DNA from: Indibacter alkaliphilus LW1
Lineage (GTDB): Bacteria > Bacteroidota > Bacteroidia > Cytophagales > Cyclobacteriaceae
Length of the DNA stretch: 64,000 nt
Direction: 5' to 3'
NCBI RefSeq assembly: GCF_000295935.2
Contig: NZ_ALWO02000037.1
Coordinates: forward strand, 150,259 to 214,258
The number at the start of each line of letters is the position of its first letter. The first letter of the stretch is position 1. Both the position numbers and the translations under genes were made by a program. Shown one piece after another: positions 29,278 to 38,102 of this stretch. The notes below the pieces were generated by a model. It was given only the letters and a program-made list of their open reading frames with translations, was not told the DNA's origin and made no database searches.

Positions 29278-29472
29278 CTACCTTCCCAGACCTACAAGCC
29301 TAAAAGGCAACATCAGCAGATTCCTTATAAAGGAAAAAGAAATATCAATTGCAAAGCCCAAAAGTCTGAACGGTAACAACAGCAACCAAACAATTGGATA
29401 AAGTATTAGGGCAAGAACTGCCAATGGCCAGCAAAGAACCGCCAATATCAACCAGAGTAAGAATGTCAACAT
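29278..29472 (-). CDS. Small hydrophobic Leu/Trp/Pro-rich membrane protein
   Basis: 64 residues, almost entirely hydrophobic, with two or three potential membrane segments. The motif LLPFRLLGFAI is repeated near the end as LLMLPFRLVGLG, so the protein carries an internal duplication. It has an ATG start and basic C-terminus. It resembles small membrane proteins I recall from Cytophagales, but the function is unknown. The 245-bp gap to the next gene shows no other feature. Confidence 0.6.
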   Translation of the reverse strand: MLTFLLWLILAVLCWPLAVLALILYPIVWLLLLPFRLLGFAIDISFSFIRNLLMLPFRLVGLGR

Positions 29473-29717
29473 ATTGGATTTTTATTCAGTCAACACAAAT
29501 TTGAGACCAGCCATGCCAAATCTGCCCTCAATAAAGGAGAACGGGATTTTACAAAAACACTCCTCTGTCCCTTGTCCAAATACGAAACAGAATTTGTTCG
29601 AAACTGAACAATAAAAAGCTTCCTCTTTATACTTTGAAATATTCCCCTTCGGATAAATATTGATTGATAGTCTTGCCTATATTCCTATTTTAGCAAATCA
29701 ATCAAGACACCCAATAT

Positions 29718-31889
29718 ATGCTTAGAAATTGCTTTCAACTGCTGGTATTTTTCTTCTACCTAGTTCCGGCCATAGCACAGGAAAACCTGGACAGGTGGAA
29801 ATCCCATGCCCAAAACACCGAAATCATCAGAGATGAATATGGTGTCCCTCACATTTATGGCAAAACCGATGCTGACGCAGTCTTTGGTATGATTTACGCC
29901 CAGTGCGAGGATGACTTCAACCGCGTGGAATCCAATTACATTTTTGCCTTGGGGAGAAAAGCGGAAGTGGAAGGTATTCAAGAACTCTATGCCGACCTCA
30001 GGATGAAGCTCTACATAGATGAGGAAGTACTTAAGCAAGAATACAAGGAATCTCCGAATTGGCTTAAATCCTTGATGGATGCTTGGGCTGACGGGATCAA
30101 TTATTTTCTACATTCCCATCCGGAAATCAAACCTAAGTTACTGACCAAATTCGAGCCTTGGATGGCATTGGCCTTCTCTGAGGGCAGCATAGGCGGAGAT
30201 ATTGAAACCATTTCGGTCAATGAGCTAAAAAGTTTCTATGACAAAGATTTCCACGCTGGTTTGGTATATCAGGAGCGGGATTGGGATGAGGAACCCAGAG
30301 GATCAAATGGCTTTGCCATAGCTCCAAAGCTCTCTCAAACTGGCAATGCCCTTTTATTTATAAATCCGCATACATCCTTCTATTTCAGGCCGGAAGTTCA
30401 TATGGTTTCCGAAGAAGGGTTAAATGCTTATGGAGCGGTTACTTGGGGACAGTTTTTTATTTATCAAGGATTCAACGAATACAACGGATGGATGCATACT
30501 TCCAGCAGGGCCGATGCCATTGATCATTTTGCGCTGACTGTTGAAAAAAGAAACGGGAAATACCATTACAAATTTGGAGAGGAATGGAGACCACTTACCG
30601 AAAAGAAAATCCTTACCAAATACAAAGAAGGTGATCAGTTAATCGAAAGAGAATTTACGGCGTTTTATAGCCATCACGGCCCGGTCATTCGCGAAGAAGA
30701 CGGCAAGTGGGTCGCCATCTCCTTGATGGTAGAGAGGCAAAAGGCTCTTACCCAATCCTACATCCGAACCAAAACAAAAACACACGAGGAATTCAAGGCC
30801 ACCATGAACCTAAAGACCAACTCTTCCAACAACACGGTGTATGCCGATAAAGATGGGAACATTGTGTATTACCATGGGAACTTCATTCCGAGAAGAAACC
30901 CGGATTTTGATTGGAGAAATGTGGTGGATGGCTCCAATCCGGAGACTGACTGGCAGGGACTTCACGAAGTGGATGAGATGATCTATATTGAAAATCCTGA
31001 AAACGGTTGGATACAAAATTGTAATTCCACTCCCTTTACCGCGGCAGGTCCATACAGTCCAAAGCAAGAAGATTATCCTGGCTATATGGCTTGGGACCTC
31101 GAAAATGCCCGCGGGATCAATGCTGTAAGGATCATGAAAAACAAGGACAATTACACCATGGAATCCCTAACCAAAGAGCTTGGCTACGAACCTACCCTGA
31201 TGGCTTTTGATCCACTGATTCCTGCCCTTGTAAAAGCTTATGAAGCATTACCGGCCGATCACTCCCAAAAGAATTCCCTTTCGGATCCAATCAAAGTTTT
31301 AAAAGACTGGGATTTGAAAACAGGTGTTTCTTCTGTGGGTACCTCCATTGCTGTTTTTTGGGGAAATCAACTATTGGCAGAAGTAAGAAATATGGACAGG
31401 CCTTGGGATGCCTATATTTTTGATTATATCGCTGAAAAAATGGAAGGTCCGGCCATGCTTGATGCCTTAGAAAGAGCGGTAGACAAGCTCATGGAAGATT
31501 TTGGTACCTGGAACAGGCCTTGGGGAGAAATCAACAGGTTCCAAAGGGTCACCAACGAAATTCAGGGAAAATTTTACGATGATCTGCCAAGTTTACCTAT
31601 TGGATATAACTCTTCCCTTTGGGGCTCATTGGCAGCTTACGGAAGCAGGTCGTATCCAAATACCAAAAAGTGGTATGGCAATGTAGGCAACAGTTTTGTG
31701 GCCGTAGTGGAGTTCGGTGATAAAGTTAAGGCAAAGAGTCTGCTTGCCGGAGGGCAAAGCGGAAACCCATTTTCACATCATTTCGTCGATCAGGCAGAGA
31801 TTTATGCTGCTGGAGAATTTAAGGATGTACACTACTACAGAGCAGATGTAGAAGCCAATGCCAGAAAGAAATATAGACCTGGTCAGTAA
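29718..31889 (+). CDS. Penicillin-acylase-family (Ntn) amidohydrolase
   Basis: Secreted acylase of 723 residues with a Sec signal ending at AIAQ. Like acyl-homoserine-lactone and penicillin acylases it should self-cleave to expose an N-terminal nucleophile: S196 after G195 in RGSNGFAIAP. The alpha-chain motif RDEYGVPHIYGKTDADAVFG and the beta-chain HTSSRADAIDH are present. Likely a periplasmic amide hydrolase; substrate (N-acyl amide, AHL or beta-lactam) cannot be told. A terminator follows at 31912. Confidence 0.9.
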   Translation: MLRNCFQLLVFFFYLVPAIAQENLDRWKSHAQNTEIIRDEYGVPHIYGKTDADAVFGMIYAQCEDDFNRVESNYIFALGRKAEVEGIQELYADLRMKLYIDEEVLKQEYKESPNWLKSLMDAWADGINYFLHSHPEIKPKLLTKFEPWMALAFSEGSIGGDIETISVNELKSFYDKDFHAGLVYQERDWDEEPRGSNGFAIAPKLSQTGNALLFINPHTSFYFRPEVHMVSEEGLNAYGAVTWGQFFIYQGFNEYNGWMHTSSRADAIDHFALTVEKRNGKYHYKFGEEWRPLTEKKILTKYKEGDQLIEREFTAFYSHHGPVIREEDGKWVAISLMVERQKALTQSYIRTKTKTHEEFKATMNLKTNSSNNTVYADKDGNIVYYHGNFIPRRNPDFDWRNVVDGSNPETDWQGLHEVDEMIYIENPENGWIQNCNSTPFTAAGPYSPKQEDYPGYMAWDLENARGINAVRIMKNKDNYTMESLTKELGYEPTLMAFDPLIPALVKAYEALPADHSQKNSLSDPIKVLKDWDLKTGVSSVGTSIAVFWGNQLLAEVRNMDRPWDAYIFDYIAEKMEGPAMLDALERAVDKLMEDFGTWNRPWGEINRFQRVTNEIQGKFYDDLPSLPIGYNSSLWGSLAAYGSRSYPNTKKWYGNVGNSFVAVVEFGDKVKAKSLLAGGQSGNPFSHHFVDQAEIYAAGEFKDVHYYRADVEANARKKYRPGQ

Positions 31890-31911
31890 ATAATTTTATC
31901 AAACACAAATC

Positions 31912-31944
31912 AATGGCAGCCAAACGGTTGCCATTTTTGTTTTT
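31912..31944 (+). terminator. Intrinsic terminator after the acylase gene
   Basis: Stem AATGGCAGCC / GGTTGCCATT (10 bp, one G-T), loop AAAC, T-rich tail. A second small hairpin (CCCTGATGATCAAGGG then T5) follows at 31946-31966. Confidence 0.88.
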
Positions 31945-31967
31945 CCCTGATGATCAAGGGTTTTTCA

Positions 31968-31997
31968 TTTATGATATTTCGCTATTGCATACATTTT
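31968..31997 (+). promoter_or_regulatory. Possible promoter of the SPPH/HLHP gene pair
   Basis: TTTA at 31968-31971, an 18-nt spacer, and TACATTTT at 31990-31997 (7 of 8 to TANNTTTG). The leader to the ATG at 32027 would be about 24 nt. Together with the terminator at 31912 this isolates the pair from the acylase. Confidence 0.42.
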
Positions 31998-32026
31998 TAT
32001 ATAAATTGAAAAAAAATCCAATCCAA

Positions 32027-33238
32027 ATGAAAGTCACATTTAGCACTTTGACCCTTCAAGAGGAAGCGGTCAAAACCCAGAGCAACAGCGCCACTTCAAT
32101 CAGACAGATTCCTACCTATGTGTATGCTTCTGTCTTTTCCTCCCTTTGTATCGTTATTGGATTGATCTGGGACATTTCCTGGCACATGAGTGTGGGGCGT
32201 GACACCTTGTTTTCTCCACCGCATATTGCGATTTATGTGGGAGCAGTAATTGCCGGTGTCTTCTCAGGAATCAAAGTCCTCAAAACGAGTTTTTGGGGAA
32301 CAACTGCTGAAAAATCAAAAGCAATCAAGTTTTGGGGAATATTTCATGGTTCTTTAGGTGCTATGTTTTGTATCTGGGGAGCCTTTGCCATGCTGACCTC
32401 AGCACCTTTTGATGATTGGTGGCACAATACTTATGGACTGGATGTACAGATCCTCTCACCTCCGCATGTGCTATTGGGATTGGGAATGATCATGATCCAA
32501 TTTGGTGCAATGATTTCCGTTACTGCACTTCAGAACAGACTCCAAAAGAACATCACAGAAAACACCTATGGCCAATTGCAGTGGATGTATGCCCTGACTG
32601 CGGGGATTCTTCTGGCCATGGTTTATGTGTTGGTTTCCCAGTATTTCTGGCCGTTTTTGATGCATGGAGCATTGATGTACCAGATTGCGGCCTTGACTTT
32701 TCCTCTGTTTATGATTTCAGTGACTTTTGCGGCACCATACAAATGGGCATGTACAAAAATGGCACTGGCTTACACCTTGATTATGGCTGCAATGGTATGG
32801 ATTCTGCCCCTTTTTCCTGCAGAACCAAGGTTAAGCCCTGTTTACAACCACATAACTACCTTACAGGCTTATCATTTCCCGATTCTTTTGATTGTGCCTG
32901 CTGTAGCAATTGACCTTATTATGGCCAGATTCAAGCACATAAATAAATGGTTGCTTTCATGCCTATTAGCTGTGGCGTTTTTGGGAACTTTTGTTCCGGC
33001 CCAATGGTACTTTGCTGAGTTCTTACATACAGAAGCTGCCCGCGGTTGGTTTTTTGGCAGGTCCTCCTGGTCTTATATGAGTTCTCCTGATTATGCCTAC
33101 AGGTATGCTTTTGTTCCCAGCAGTGTAGATACTGGATGGGCATTGGTCAAGGGCCTATTGATTGCCTTACCTATAGCGTGGATTACATCAAGGATTGGGC
33201 TTTCATGGGGAAATTGGATGAAACAGGTGAAAAGATGA
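32027..33238 (+). CDS. Polytopic membrane protein with duplicated WH...SPPH motif, unknown function
   Basis: 403-residue integral membrane protein with about ten hydrophobic segments. Two copies of a His motif are seen: D49..W52-H53...G57.D59...S63-P-P-H66, and D130.W132-H133...G137.D139....S144-P-P-H147, each opening a membrane segment. More conserved-looking His/Trp sites follow (MHGALMYQ, AYHFPILL, FLHTEAARGWFFGRSSW). The ATG at 32027 is chosen because the ATG at 31913 lies inside the terminator stem of the previous gene. It shares ATGA with the next gene. The histidines suggest metal or heme binding (inference). No family is recognised. Confidence 0.82.
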   Translation: MKVTFSTLTLQEEAVKTQSNSATSIRQIPTYVYASVFSSLCIVIGLIWDISWHMSVGRDTLFSPPHIAIYVGAVIAGVFSGIKVLKTSFWGTTAEKSKAIKFWGIFHGSLGAMFCIWGAFAMLTSAPFDDWWHNTYGLDVQILSPPHVLLGLGMIMIQFGAMISVTALQNRLQKNITENTYGQLQWMYALTAGILLAMVYVLVSQYFWPFLMHGALMYQIAALTFPLFMISVTFAAPYKWACTKMALAYTLIMAAMVWILPLFPAEPRLSPVYNHITTLQAYHFPILLIVPAVAIDLIMARFKHINKWLLSCLLAVAFLGTFVPAQWYFAEFLHTEAARGWFFGRSSWSYMSSPDYAYRYAFVPSSVDTGWALVKGLLIALPIAWITSRIGLSWGNWMKQVKR

Positions 33239-34884
33239 TAAAGCATAAAAATTTGGTTTTCCTAGCGCTGCTGGGGATTTGGTACCTGAGCATGGGGCAT
33301 GTGGGTAGTCCCGGGGTGATTTTTGAAGGTATGATGGGTAATTACAGGGTCTTGGCCAATGTAGACCCACCTGAAGTCATTCCAGGAACAGCCATGGTAT
33401 CGGTCATTCTTCCTGAAAATCCGGATGGGGTAATATTAGAAGCAAGGCCAGTGTATTGGTCTGCCGGATTGATGGGAACGCCCACAGCAGATGCTTTGAT
33501 ATCGGTGCCCGATGAACCGGGGAAATATGAAGGGGAGATGTGGTTTATGCAAAGTGGTACTTCTAGCGTGCAGATTTTGCTTACCAAAGATGGGGAGACT
33601 TACGAAGCGGTAGTGCCCATCATGGCCATGCCTACAGCTCAAAATGAAATGCCTAAGGAACTCGGGATTGCCTTATCTGTTTTGGGGGGGTTCCTTGTTA
33701 TCCTTTTGGTGACCATTTTTTCTTCAGCAATGGGTGACAGCATCCGCAATCCCGGTGAAGAAAGAAGCCCCAAAGGTCAAAGGAAAAGAATCATCGGTAC
33801 AGCAATTGGGGCTGTTGTAGTTGGTTTGGTTCTTTGGGGTGGTAAATCCTGGTGGGATGCAGAGGCAAGGCAATACAATGAGACATTGTACCAGCCTTTT
33901 TCTGCTGAAAGCAAATTTATTGAAAGAGATGGTGGTAATTACCTGCGCTTAAAAGTGGACTCTACGGAACTGAAGTATGGTCAAATTACCCGCAAACTGA
34001 GCTATATGGTTCCAGACCACGGTAAACTCATGCATTTATTTTTGATCAAAAAAAATGAATTGGATGTATTTGCACATTTGCACCCAAAAAGATTGGATAC
34101 ATTAAATTATGAAGTCCAATTACCTCCTTTGCCTGCTGGTGATTACCACGTTTTTGCAGATATTACAAGGTACACTGGATTCTCTGAAACCATAGTTTCC
34201 GAACTTTCAGTACCGGAATCTGCTAATTTTCAATTGGCTTCTAATAGGGAATTCAGATTGGGGAGAGATGATACTTTTACATTTTCAAATCCCATAGGAA
34301 ATAAACCACTGGTTTTGGATGGTGACATCATGGTATGTGGTAAGCCAGGCCTGATGACTGATCTTCCTGGAGGATATTCTGCCATGTGGGAGACAGAGAC
34401 AGGCAAGTTTGAAGCAGGACGGCTGTACAGTCTGGATTTTGCCCTATTCGATCCTGATGGAGAACCTGCACAGCTGGAACCCTATCTGGGCATGATGGGT
34501 CATGCAGTTGTGTTGAAGCATGATGGATCGGTTTACATACACTTGCATCCCACTGGAACTTATTCCATGGGCTCTCAGCAAATGCTTTTGGAAAGGTTTG
34601 AATCAGGATATGTTGGATTTAATAACCTACCCAAAAATTTGAGTTTTATGGACAGTGTAGATCAGGTGCTCTCATTTTTGGATGAATTGCCGGATGAGGA
34701 AAGAGACAGCCTGCTCATGGGAGATATGGTACACCTGCCCTATCTTGAGGATCCCGAACACGAGGACCATAGTATGGTTAGATTCCCATATGCATTTCCA
34801 CAACCAGGTGATTACAGGGTGTGGATTCAGGTGAAAATTGATGGAGAAATCGTCAATGGAGCTTTTGATGTGGAAGTAATCTGA
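33235..34884 (+). CDS. Membrane-anchored FixH-like / HLHP-motif protein, unknown function
   Basis: 549 residues. An N-terminal membrane segment is followed by a FixH/YtkA-like beta domain (about 35-130, NYRVLANVDPPEVIPG), two more helices (about 143-168 and 186-203), and two related His-rich beta domains. The first contains DHGKLMHLFL...FAHLHP (261-284), the second LGMMGHAVVL...YIHLHP (418-439), and the protein ends with FPQPGDYRVW. The start at 33235 gives ATGA coupling to the membrane protein before it; an upstream in-frame start at 33136 would overlap it by 103 bp. The His pairs suggest copper or other metal binding (inference). Confidence 0.83.
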   Translation: MIKHKNLVFLALLGIWYLSMGHVGSPGVIFEGMMGNYRVLANVDPPEVIPGTAMVSVILPENPDGVILEARPVYWSAGLMGTPTADALISVPDEPGKYEGEMWFMQSGTSSVQILLTKDGETYEAVVPIMAMPTAQNEMPKELGIALSVLGGFLVILLVTIFSSAMGDSIRNPGEERSPKGQRKRIIGTAIGAVVVGLVLWGGKSWWDAEARQYNETLYQPFSAESKFIERDGGNYLRLKVDSTELKYGQITRKLSYMVPDHGKLMHLFLIKKNELDVFAHLHPKRLDTLNYEVQLPPLPAGDYHVFADITRYTGFSETIVSELSVPESANFQLASNREFRLGRDDTFTFSNPIGNKPLVLDGDIMVCGKPGLMTDLPGGYSAMWETETGKFEAGRLYSLDFALFDPDGEPAQLEPYLGMMGHAVVLKHDGSVYIHLHPTGTYSMGSQQMLLERFESGYVGFNNLPKNLSFMDSVDQVLSFLDELPDEERDSLLMGDMVHLPYLEDPEHEDHSMVRFPYAFPQPGDYRVWIQVKIDGEIVNGAFDVEVI

Positions 34885-34900
34885 AAAATCGGTGATCAAC

Positions 34901-36370
34901 TTATGGCCACCTGTTGGGTACTGTGTGCTTTTTTAAGATCCGGGAAGCTTCTTGTTTCACTTCAGGGAGTTTCTGCGCTGCCCAGATTTTGTCTCTGGCA
35001 TATTTTCCGGAAGCTTCCACGTCGATAATGGGCAAAGGATAGCCCTCTCCTAGCCTAACACCATATAATGACTGTTCAATTCCTGTCAGTTTCCAAGGCT
35101 CATGAATCAAAGCATTGGGAATGCTTGTCAATTCAGGTACCCATTTCCTGATAAAAACACCCTCAGGATCGTGATCTAATGATTGTTTGATCGGATTGTA
35201 GATCCTTACGGTGTTGATACCTGTTACTCCAGCCTGCATCTGTAGCTGTGGATAGTGAATTCCCGGCTCAAAATCCAAAAACTGCCTGGCTAAGTGAGCT
35301 GAGCCTACCTTCCACTCCTGGAATAGGTGATGGGTAAGAAAGGAAACCAACATGGCACGCATCCTAAAATTCAAATACCCCGTCTCTACCAAACAACGCA
35401 TACAGGCATCAACCAAAGGAACGCCGGTTTCACCCTTCTTCCAAGCTTGCAATTTGACCTCATCCAGTGGCTTTTCCATAATTTCGAACCCCTTGTTGAG
35501 GTGCCTAAATTCCATTTCAGGTTCCATTTCAAATTTTTGTATAAAATGACAATGCCAACGCAGACGGGATTGGAAATTGGTAAAATTACGAACTTGGAAA
35601 TTTTCCTTTTTTCTCTTTTCGGCCGCTTGATATACTTGCTTAATGGACAGATTTCCCCAGGCCAAATAAGGTGACAAACGGCTACAGCCTTTCCTGCTTA
35701 GTTCTGGTTTACTGATATGTCTATTATAGTTCCCGACTCTTTCTTTAATGAATGAATTCAGGTATTTTCTGGCAAATGTCTCTCCTCCGGCCTGCATGGA
35801 TGGGTTCGGTGTTTTCCAAGAAAGAGGAATTTTTTCTACTCCGGAACTACCCATTAATTCCTGGGATAAGGTGAAGAACCTACCCATTTTCAGATCAGGA
35901 TTTTGCTGTGGTGAGAACATCATCGCGTACCATTCCTTTGACCAGTTTCTTCTATCCTTTCTGCCCCTTCTGACTCCCTGCTGTTTGAATTCTGACCATA
36001 TGATTTTTTTCTCTTTAAAAAAGGAAGCCATCCTCAGGTCCCTTTCATAAGTAATTCCTATGCCTGTTTCCTGATGTGAAAAAACTTCATGCACCTGATA
36101 GAACTTCAATAAAAGTGTGAAGACTTCCTCCACCTCTTTAAAAAAAACATGCACCTTGGTCTCATAGTCCTGAAGTTTTGCATTCATATCCTCCAAGCTT
36201 TGTAAGACAAACCTCCAGTGCCTTGCATCACTCTGGGCAGCGGAAACCAAGGAAGGTTCAAAACAAAAGATCAAAATCAAGGGTAACCCTGCCTCAGTCC
36301 CCTTTTGCAAAGCTTCATGATCCTGCAACCTCAAGTCTCTCTTGAACCAAATGACATTTATTTTTTCCAT
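34901..36370 (-). CDS. Cryptochrome/photolyase-family flavoprotein
   Basis: 489-residue FAD protein for light-driven DNA repair or light sensing. N-terminal antenna domain starts [18 protein letters not shown]. The C-terminal FAD domain has [47 protein letters not shown] and [10 protein letters not shown]. The FAD-domain RxRWHxHFIQKFE type resembles the cryptochrome/photolyase group found in Bacteroidota. Whether it repairs CPDs, repairs 6-4 products or signals cannot be told here. Divergent from a DUF2805 gene 40 bp away. Confidence 0.93.
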   Translation of the reverse strand: MEKINVIWFKRDLRLQDHEALQKGTEAGLPLILIFCFEPSLVSAAQSDARHWRFVLQSLEDMNAKLQDYETKVHVFFKEVEEVFTLLLKFYQVHEVFSHQETGIGITYERDLRMASFFKEKKIIWSEFKQQGVRRGRKDRRNWSKEWYAMMFSPQQNPDLKMGRFFTLSQELMGSSGVEKIPLSWKTPNPSMQAGGETFARKYLNSFIKERVGNYNRHISKPELSRKGCSRLSPYLAWGNLSIKQVYQAAEKRKKENFQVRNFTNFQSRLRWHCHFIQKFEMEPEMEFRHLNKGFEIMEKPLDEVKLQAWKKGETGVPLVDACMRCLVETGYLNFRMRAMLVSFLTHHLFQEWKVGSAHLARQFLDFEPGIHYPQLQMQAGVTGINTVRIYNPIKQSLDHDPEGVFIRKWVPELTSIPNALIHEPWKLTGIEQSLYGVRLGEGYPLPIIDVEASGKYARDKIWAAQKLPEVKQEASRILKKHTVPNRWP

Positions 36371-36410
36371 TCATTTGTAAACAATGCCAATTCCACAAAG
36401 TTTTAGCACC

Positions 36411-36701
36411 ATGGACAAATCAAAAAATCTTTCAGTTGAAGAAGTTGACAGGATAATCGAAATGGCATGGGAAGACCGTACAACTTTCGATGCTATAGAG
36501 CAGCAATTTGGACTAAGTGAAAAAGAAGTCATTCAATTGATGCGAAGAGAAATGAAAGAAAGCTCTTTTAGAATGTGGAGGAAAAGGGTTCAGGGCAGAA
36601 GCACCAAACACGCCGCCAAGTCACCAGGAGACATGCTCACCTTCAAATCACGCATGCAAAAAGGGATAGCTCTGAATAAAATCAGTAAGAGAAAAGGGTA
36701 A
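36411..36701 (+). CDS. DUF2805 / TIGR03643-type protein
   Basis: 96-residue basic protein with the family pattern DRIIEMAWEDRTTFDAIEQQFGL, then EVIQLMRREMKESSFRMWRKRVQGRSTKH. The first half looks like a helix-turn-helix, so DNA or RNA binding is possible (inference). The ATG at 36411 is preferred (MDKSKNLS); another at 36384 would add nine residues with no family match. Divergent from the cryptochrome/photolyase gene, suggesting a shared promoter region and related role. Confidence 0.82.
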   Translation: MDKSKNLSVEEVDRIIEMAWEDRTTFDAIEQQFGLSEKEVIQLMRREMKESSFRMWRKRVQGRSTKHAAKSPGDMLTFKSRMQKGIALNKISKRKG

Positions 36702-36829
36702 GGAAGCATACAATATTTTTTGATCCGAATAATCAGATAAATAAAACTTAGCTTAATAGCAGCCCGTGAAGCTTTAGAAACGAAAGTTTATCCCAATATC
36801 CTCTTTGAAAAACGATTTTTTGATTTTTT

Positions 36830-37267
36830 CTACTTGGCTTTTGACCATTCAACCGTTCGCCCAATGAGAGATACTCCTACATAGCCTCTTACTTCCAAGG
36901 TTTGGGCATCTTTTTTCTTTAAAGTACAGGAGTAGTTCTTCCCGTTCCTTGGGTCATAAATAGTACCATCTTCCCATTTTCCATCATTAAATTTAAAGTC
37001 TTCCAGCAGTTTCATTCCCAAAATCGGCCTGGCTCTTTTACTTTTATCTGAATTGTTTTCATCTAATATTGGCTTCCCATCAATCTCCGGTTCCTCCATC
37101 CAGATGATTCTACCATGGTATTTATCCTGAATTTTGAATATCTCAATTTTGGCGTCCTTTTCAGTAGTGTACCATTCTCCTAAAATATCGTCAGGACTTT
37201 GAGCTAAGACTCCAGATAATCCACTGAAGGTAAAAACTAAGCATAATGTCAATAAATAATTGTTCAT
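36830..37267 (-). CDS. Secreted DUF2147 protein
   Basis: 145-residue protein with a Sec signal (MNNYLLTLCLVFTFSGLSGVLAQ). The mature part has ILGEWYTTEKDAKIEIFK, YHGRIIWMEEP, ILGMKLLEDFKF and GTIYDPRNGKNYSCTLKK, the DUF2147 pattern, ending VGVSLIGRTVEW. Lipocalin-like fold expected, function unknown. Monocistronic, with a likely promoter at 37311-37339. Confidence 0.88.
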   Translation of the reverse strand: MNNYLLTLCLVFTFSGLSGVLAQSPDDILGEWYTTEKDAKIEIFKIQDKYHGRIIWMEEPEIDGKPILDENNSDKSKRARPILGMKLLEDFKFNDGKWEDGTIYDPRNGKNYSCTLKKKDAQTLEVRGYVGVSLIGRTVEWSKAK

Positions 37268-37310
37268 AGTAAAATTAAAATTTTGAAATCGATGATATGT
37301 AATACTTTTA

Positions 37311-37339
37311 CAAATCTAAATCGGATTGGTTCGTTAAAA
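37311..37339 (-). promoter_or_regulatory. Possible promoter of the DUF2147 gene
   Basis: Minus-strand TAGATTTG (37318-37311) is a full match to TANNTTTG. A T-rich box lies 16-17 nt upstream, slightly closer than usual. Leader of about 37 nt. Confidence 0.42.
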
Positions 37340-37376
37340 GGTTTAGTTTTTAAACTGAAAAAGTAAGAAAGGGTTA

Positions 37377-38051
37377 TTGGAAGTGGTATTTAAAAAAGGA
37401 CATTTGATAAATTGGAAGGAACAGAAAATCTTAATGCTGCCCGAAAAATTAATTTTTTTACCTCATACCCAATCCTTGTTAATTGCCGACCCTCACTTTG
37501 GCAAAGCTGCACATTTCAGAAAATCAGGGGTACCCATTCCTGAAAATGTTCATACCGGAGATTATCTTCAATTGCAGAGAATTTTGGATGAATTGAAGCC
37601 AAAAGAAGTGTTTTTTCTAGGAGACCTGTTCCATAGTGATTGGAATACTGCATGGAATGATTTGGAAGTTTTTCTGGAATTCTTTCCAAAAACTATCTTT
37701 CATCTGATCAAGGGCAATCATGATATACTACCGGCTTTGATCTATCGTTCGGAATTATGGAATGTACATGAATCATCCTATCAATTGGGTAAGCTTTTAC
37801 TTACACATGAGCCTCAGGAATTAATTCCAGAAAACACCCTGAACATCTGTGGCCATATCCACCCAGGGGTTTCACTTCGGGGAAAAGGAAGACAAAGTCT
37901 GAGTTTACCCTGCTTTTTTCTAAGTGGTAATATTCTGATCATGCCTGCTTTCGGAAGATTTACAGGCTTGGCAAAAATGAAAGGCAAGGAAGGTGATGTA
38001 GCTTATGTCACTGTTGATAAAAAAGTAATTCCAGTTGATTTCAGAAAATAA
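37377..38051 (+). CDS. pdeM: PdeM-type metallophosphoesterase (ligase-associated DNA damage response)
   Basis: 224-residue calcineurin-like phosphoesterase. Metal ligands appear in order: ADPHFGK, GDLFHS, KGNHD, THEP and CGHIHPG. The family is a predicted endonuclease/phosphodiesterase usually encoded with an Lhr-like helicase, an exonuclease and a DNA ligase; none of these is next to it here. There is no ATG start: TTG at 37377 or GTG at 37383 are the only candidates after the in-frame stop at 37356. ftsX follows after 51 bp. Confidence 0.85.
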   Translation: MEVVFKKGHLINWKEQKILMLPEKLIFLPHTQSLLIADPHFGKAAHFRKSGVPIPENVHTGDYLQLQRILDELKPKEVFFLGDLFHSDWNTAWNDLEVFLEFFPKTIFHLIKGNHDILPALIYRSELWNVHESSYQLGKLLLTHEPQELIPENTLNICGHIHPGVSLRGKGRQSLSLPCFFLSGNILIMPAFGRFTGLAKMKGKEGDVAYVTVDKKVIPVDFRK

Positions 38052-38102
38052 GATTGGTTTACAAAGCCAAGCTGTTTAATTTTGGCAGAATTCATTAGGA
38101 AT

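Noticed and set aside
31913-32026. N-terminal extension of the SPPH membrane protein from the ATG at 31913
   Set aside because: That ATG is inside the stem of a strong terminator and the added residues look random; the ATG at 32027 fits a promoter and normal N-terminus.
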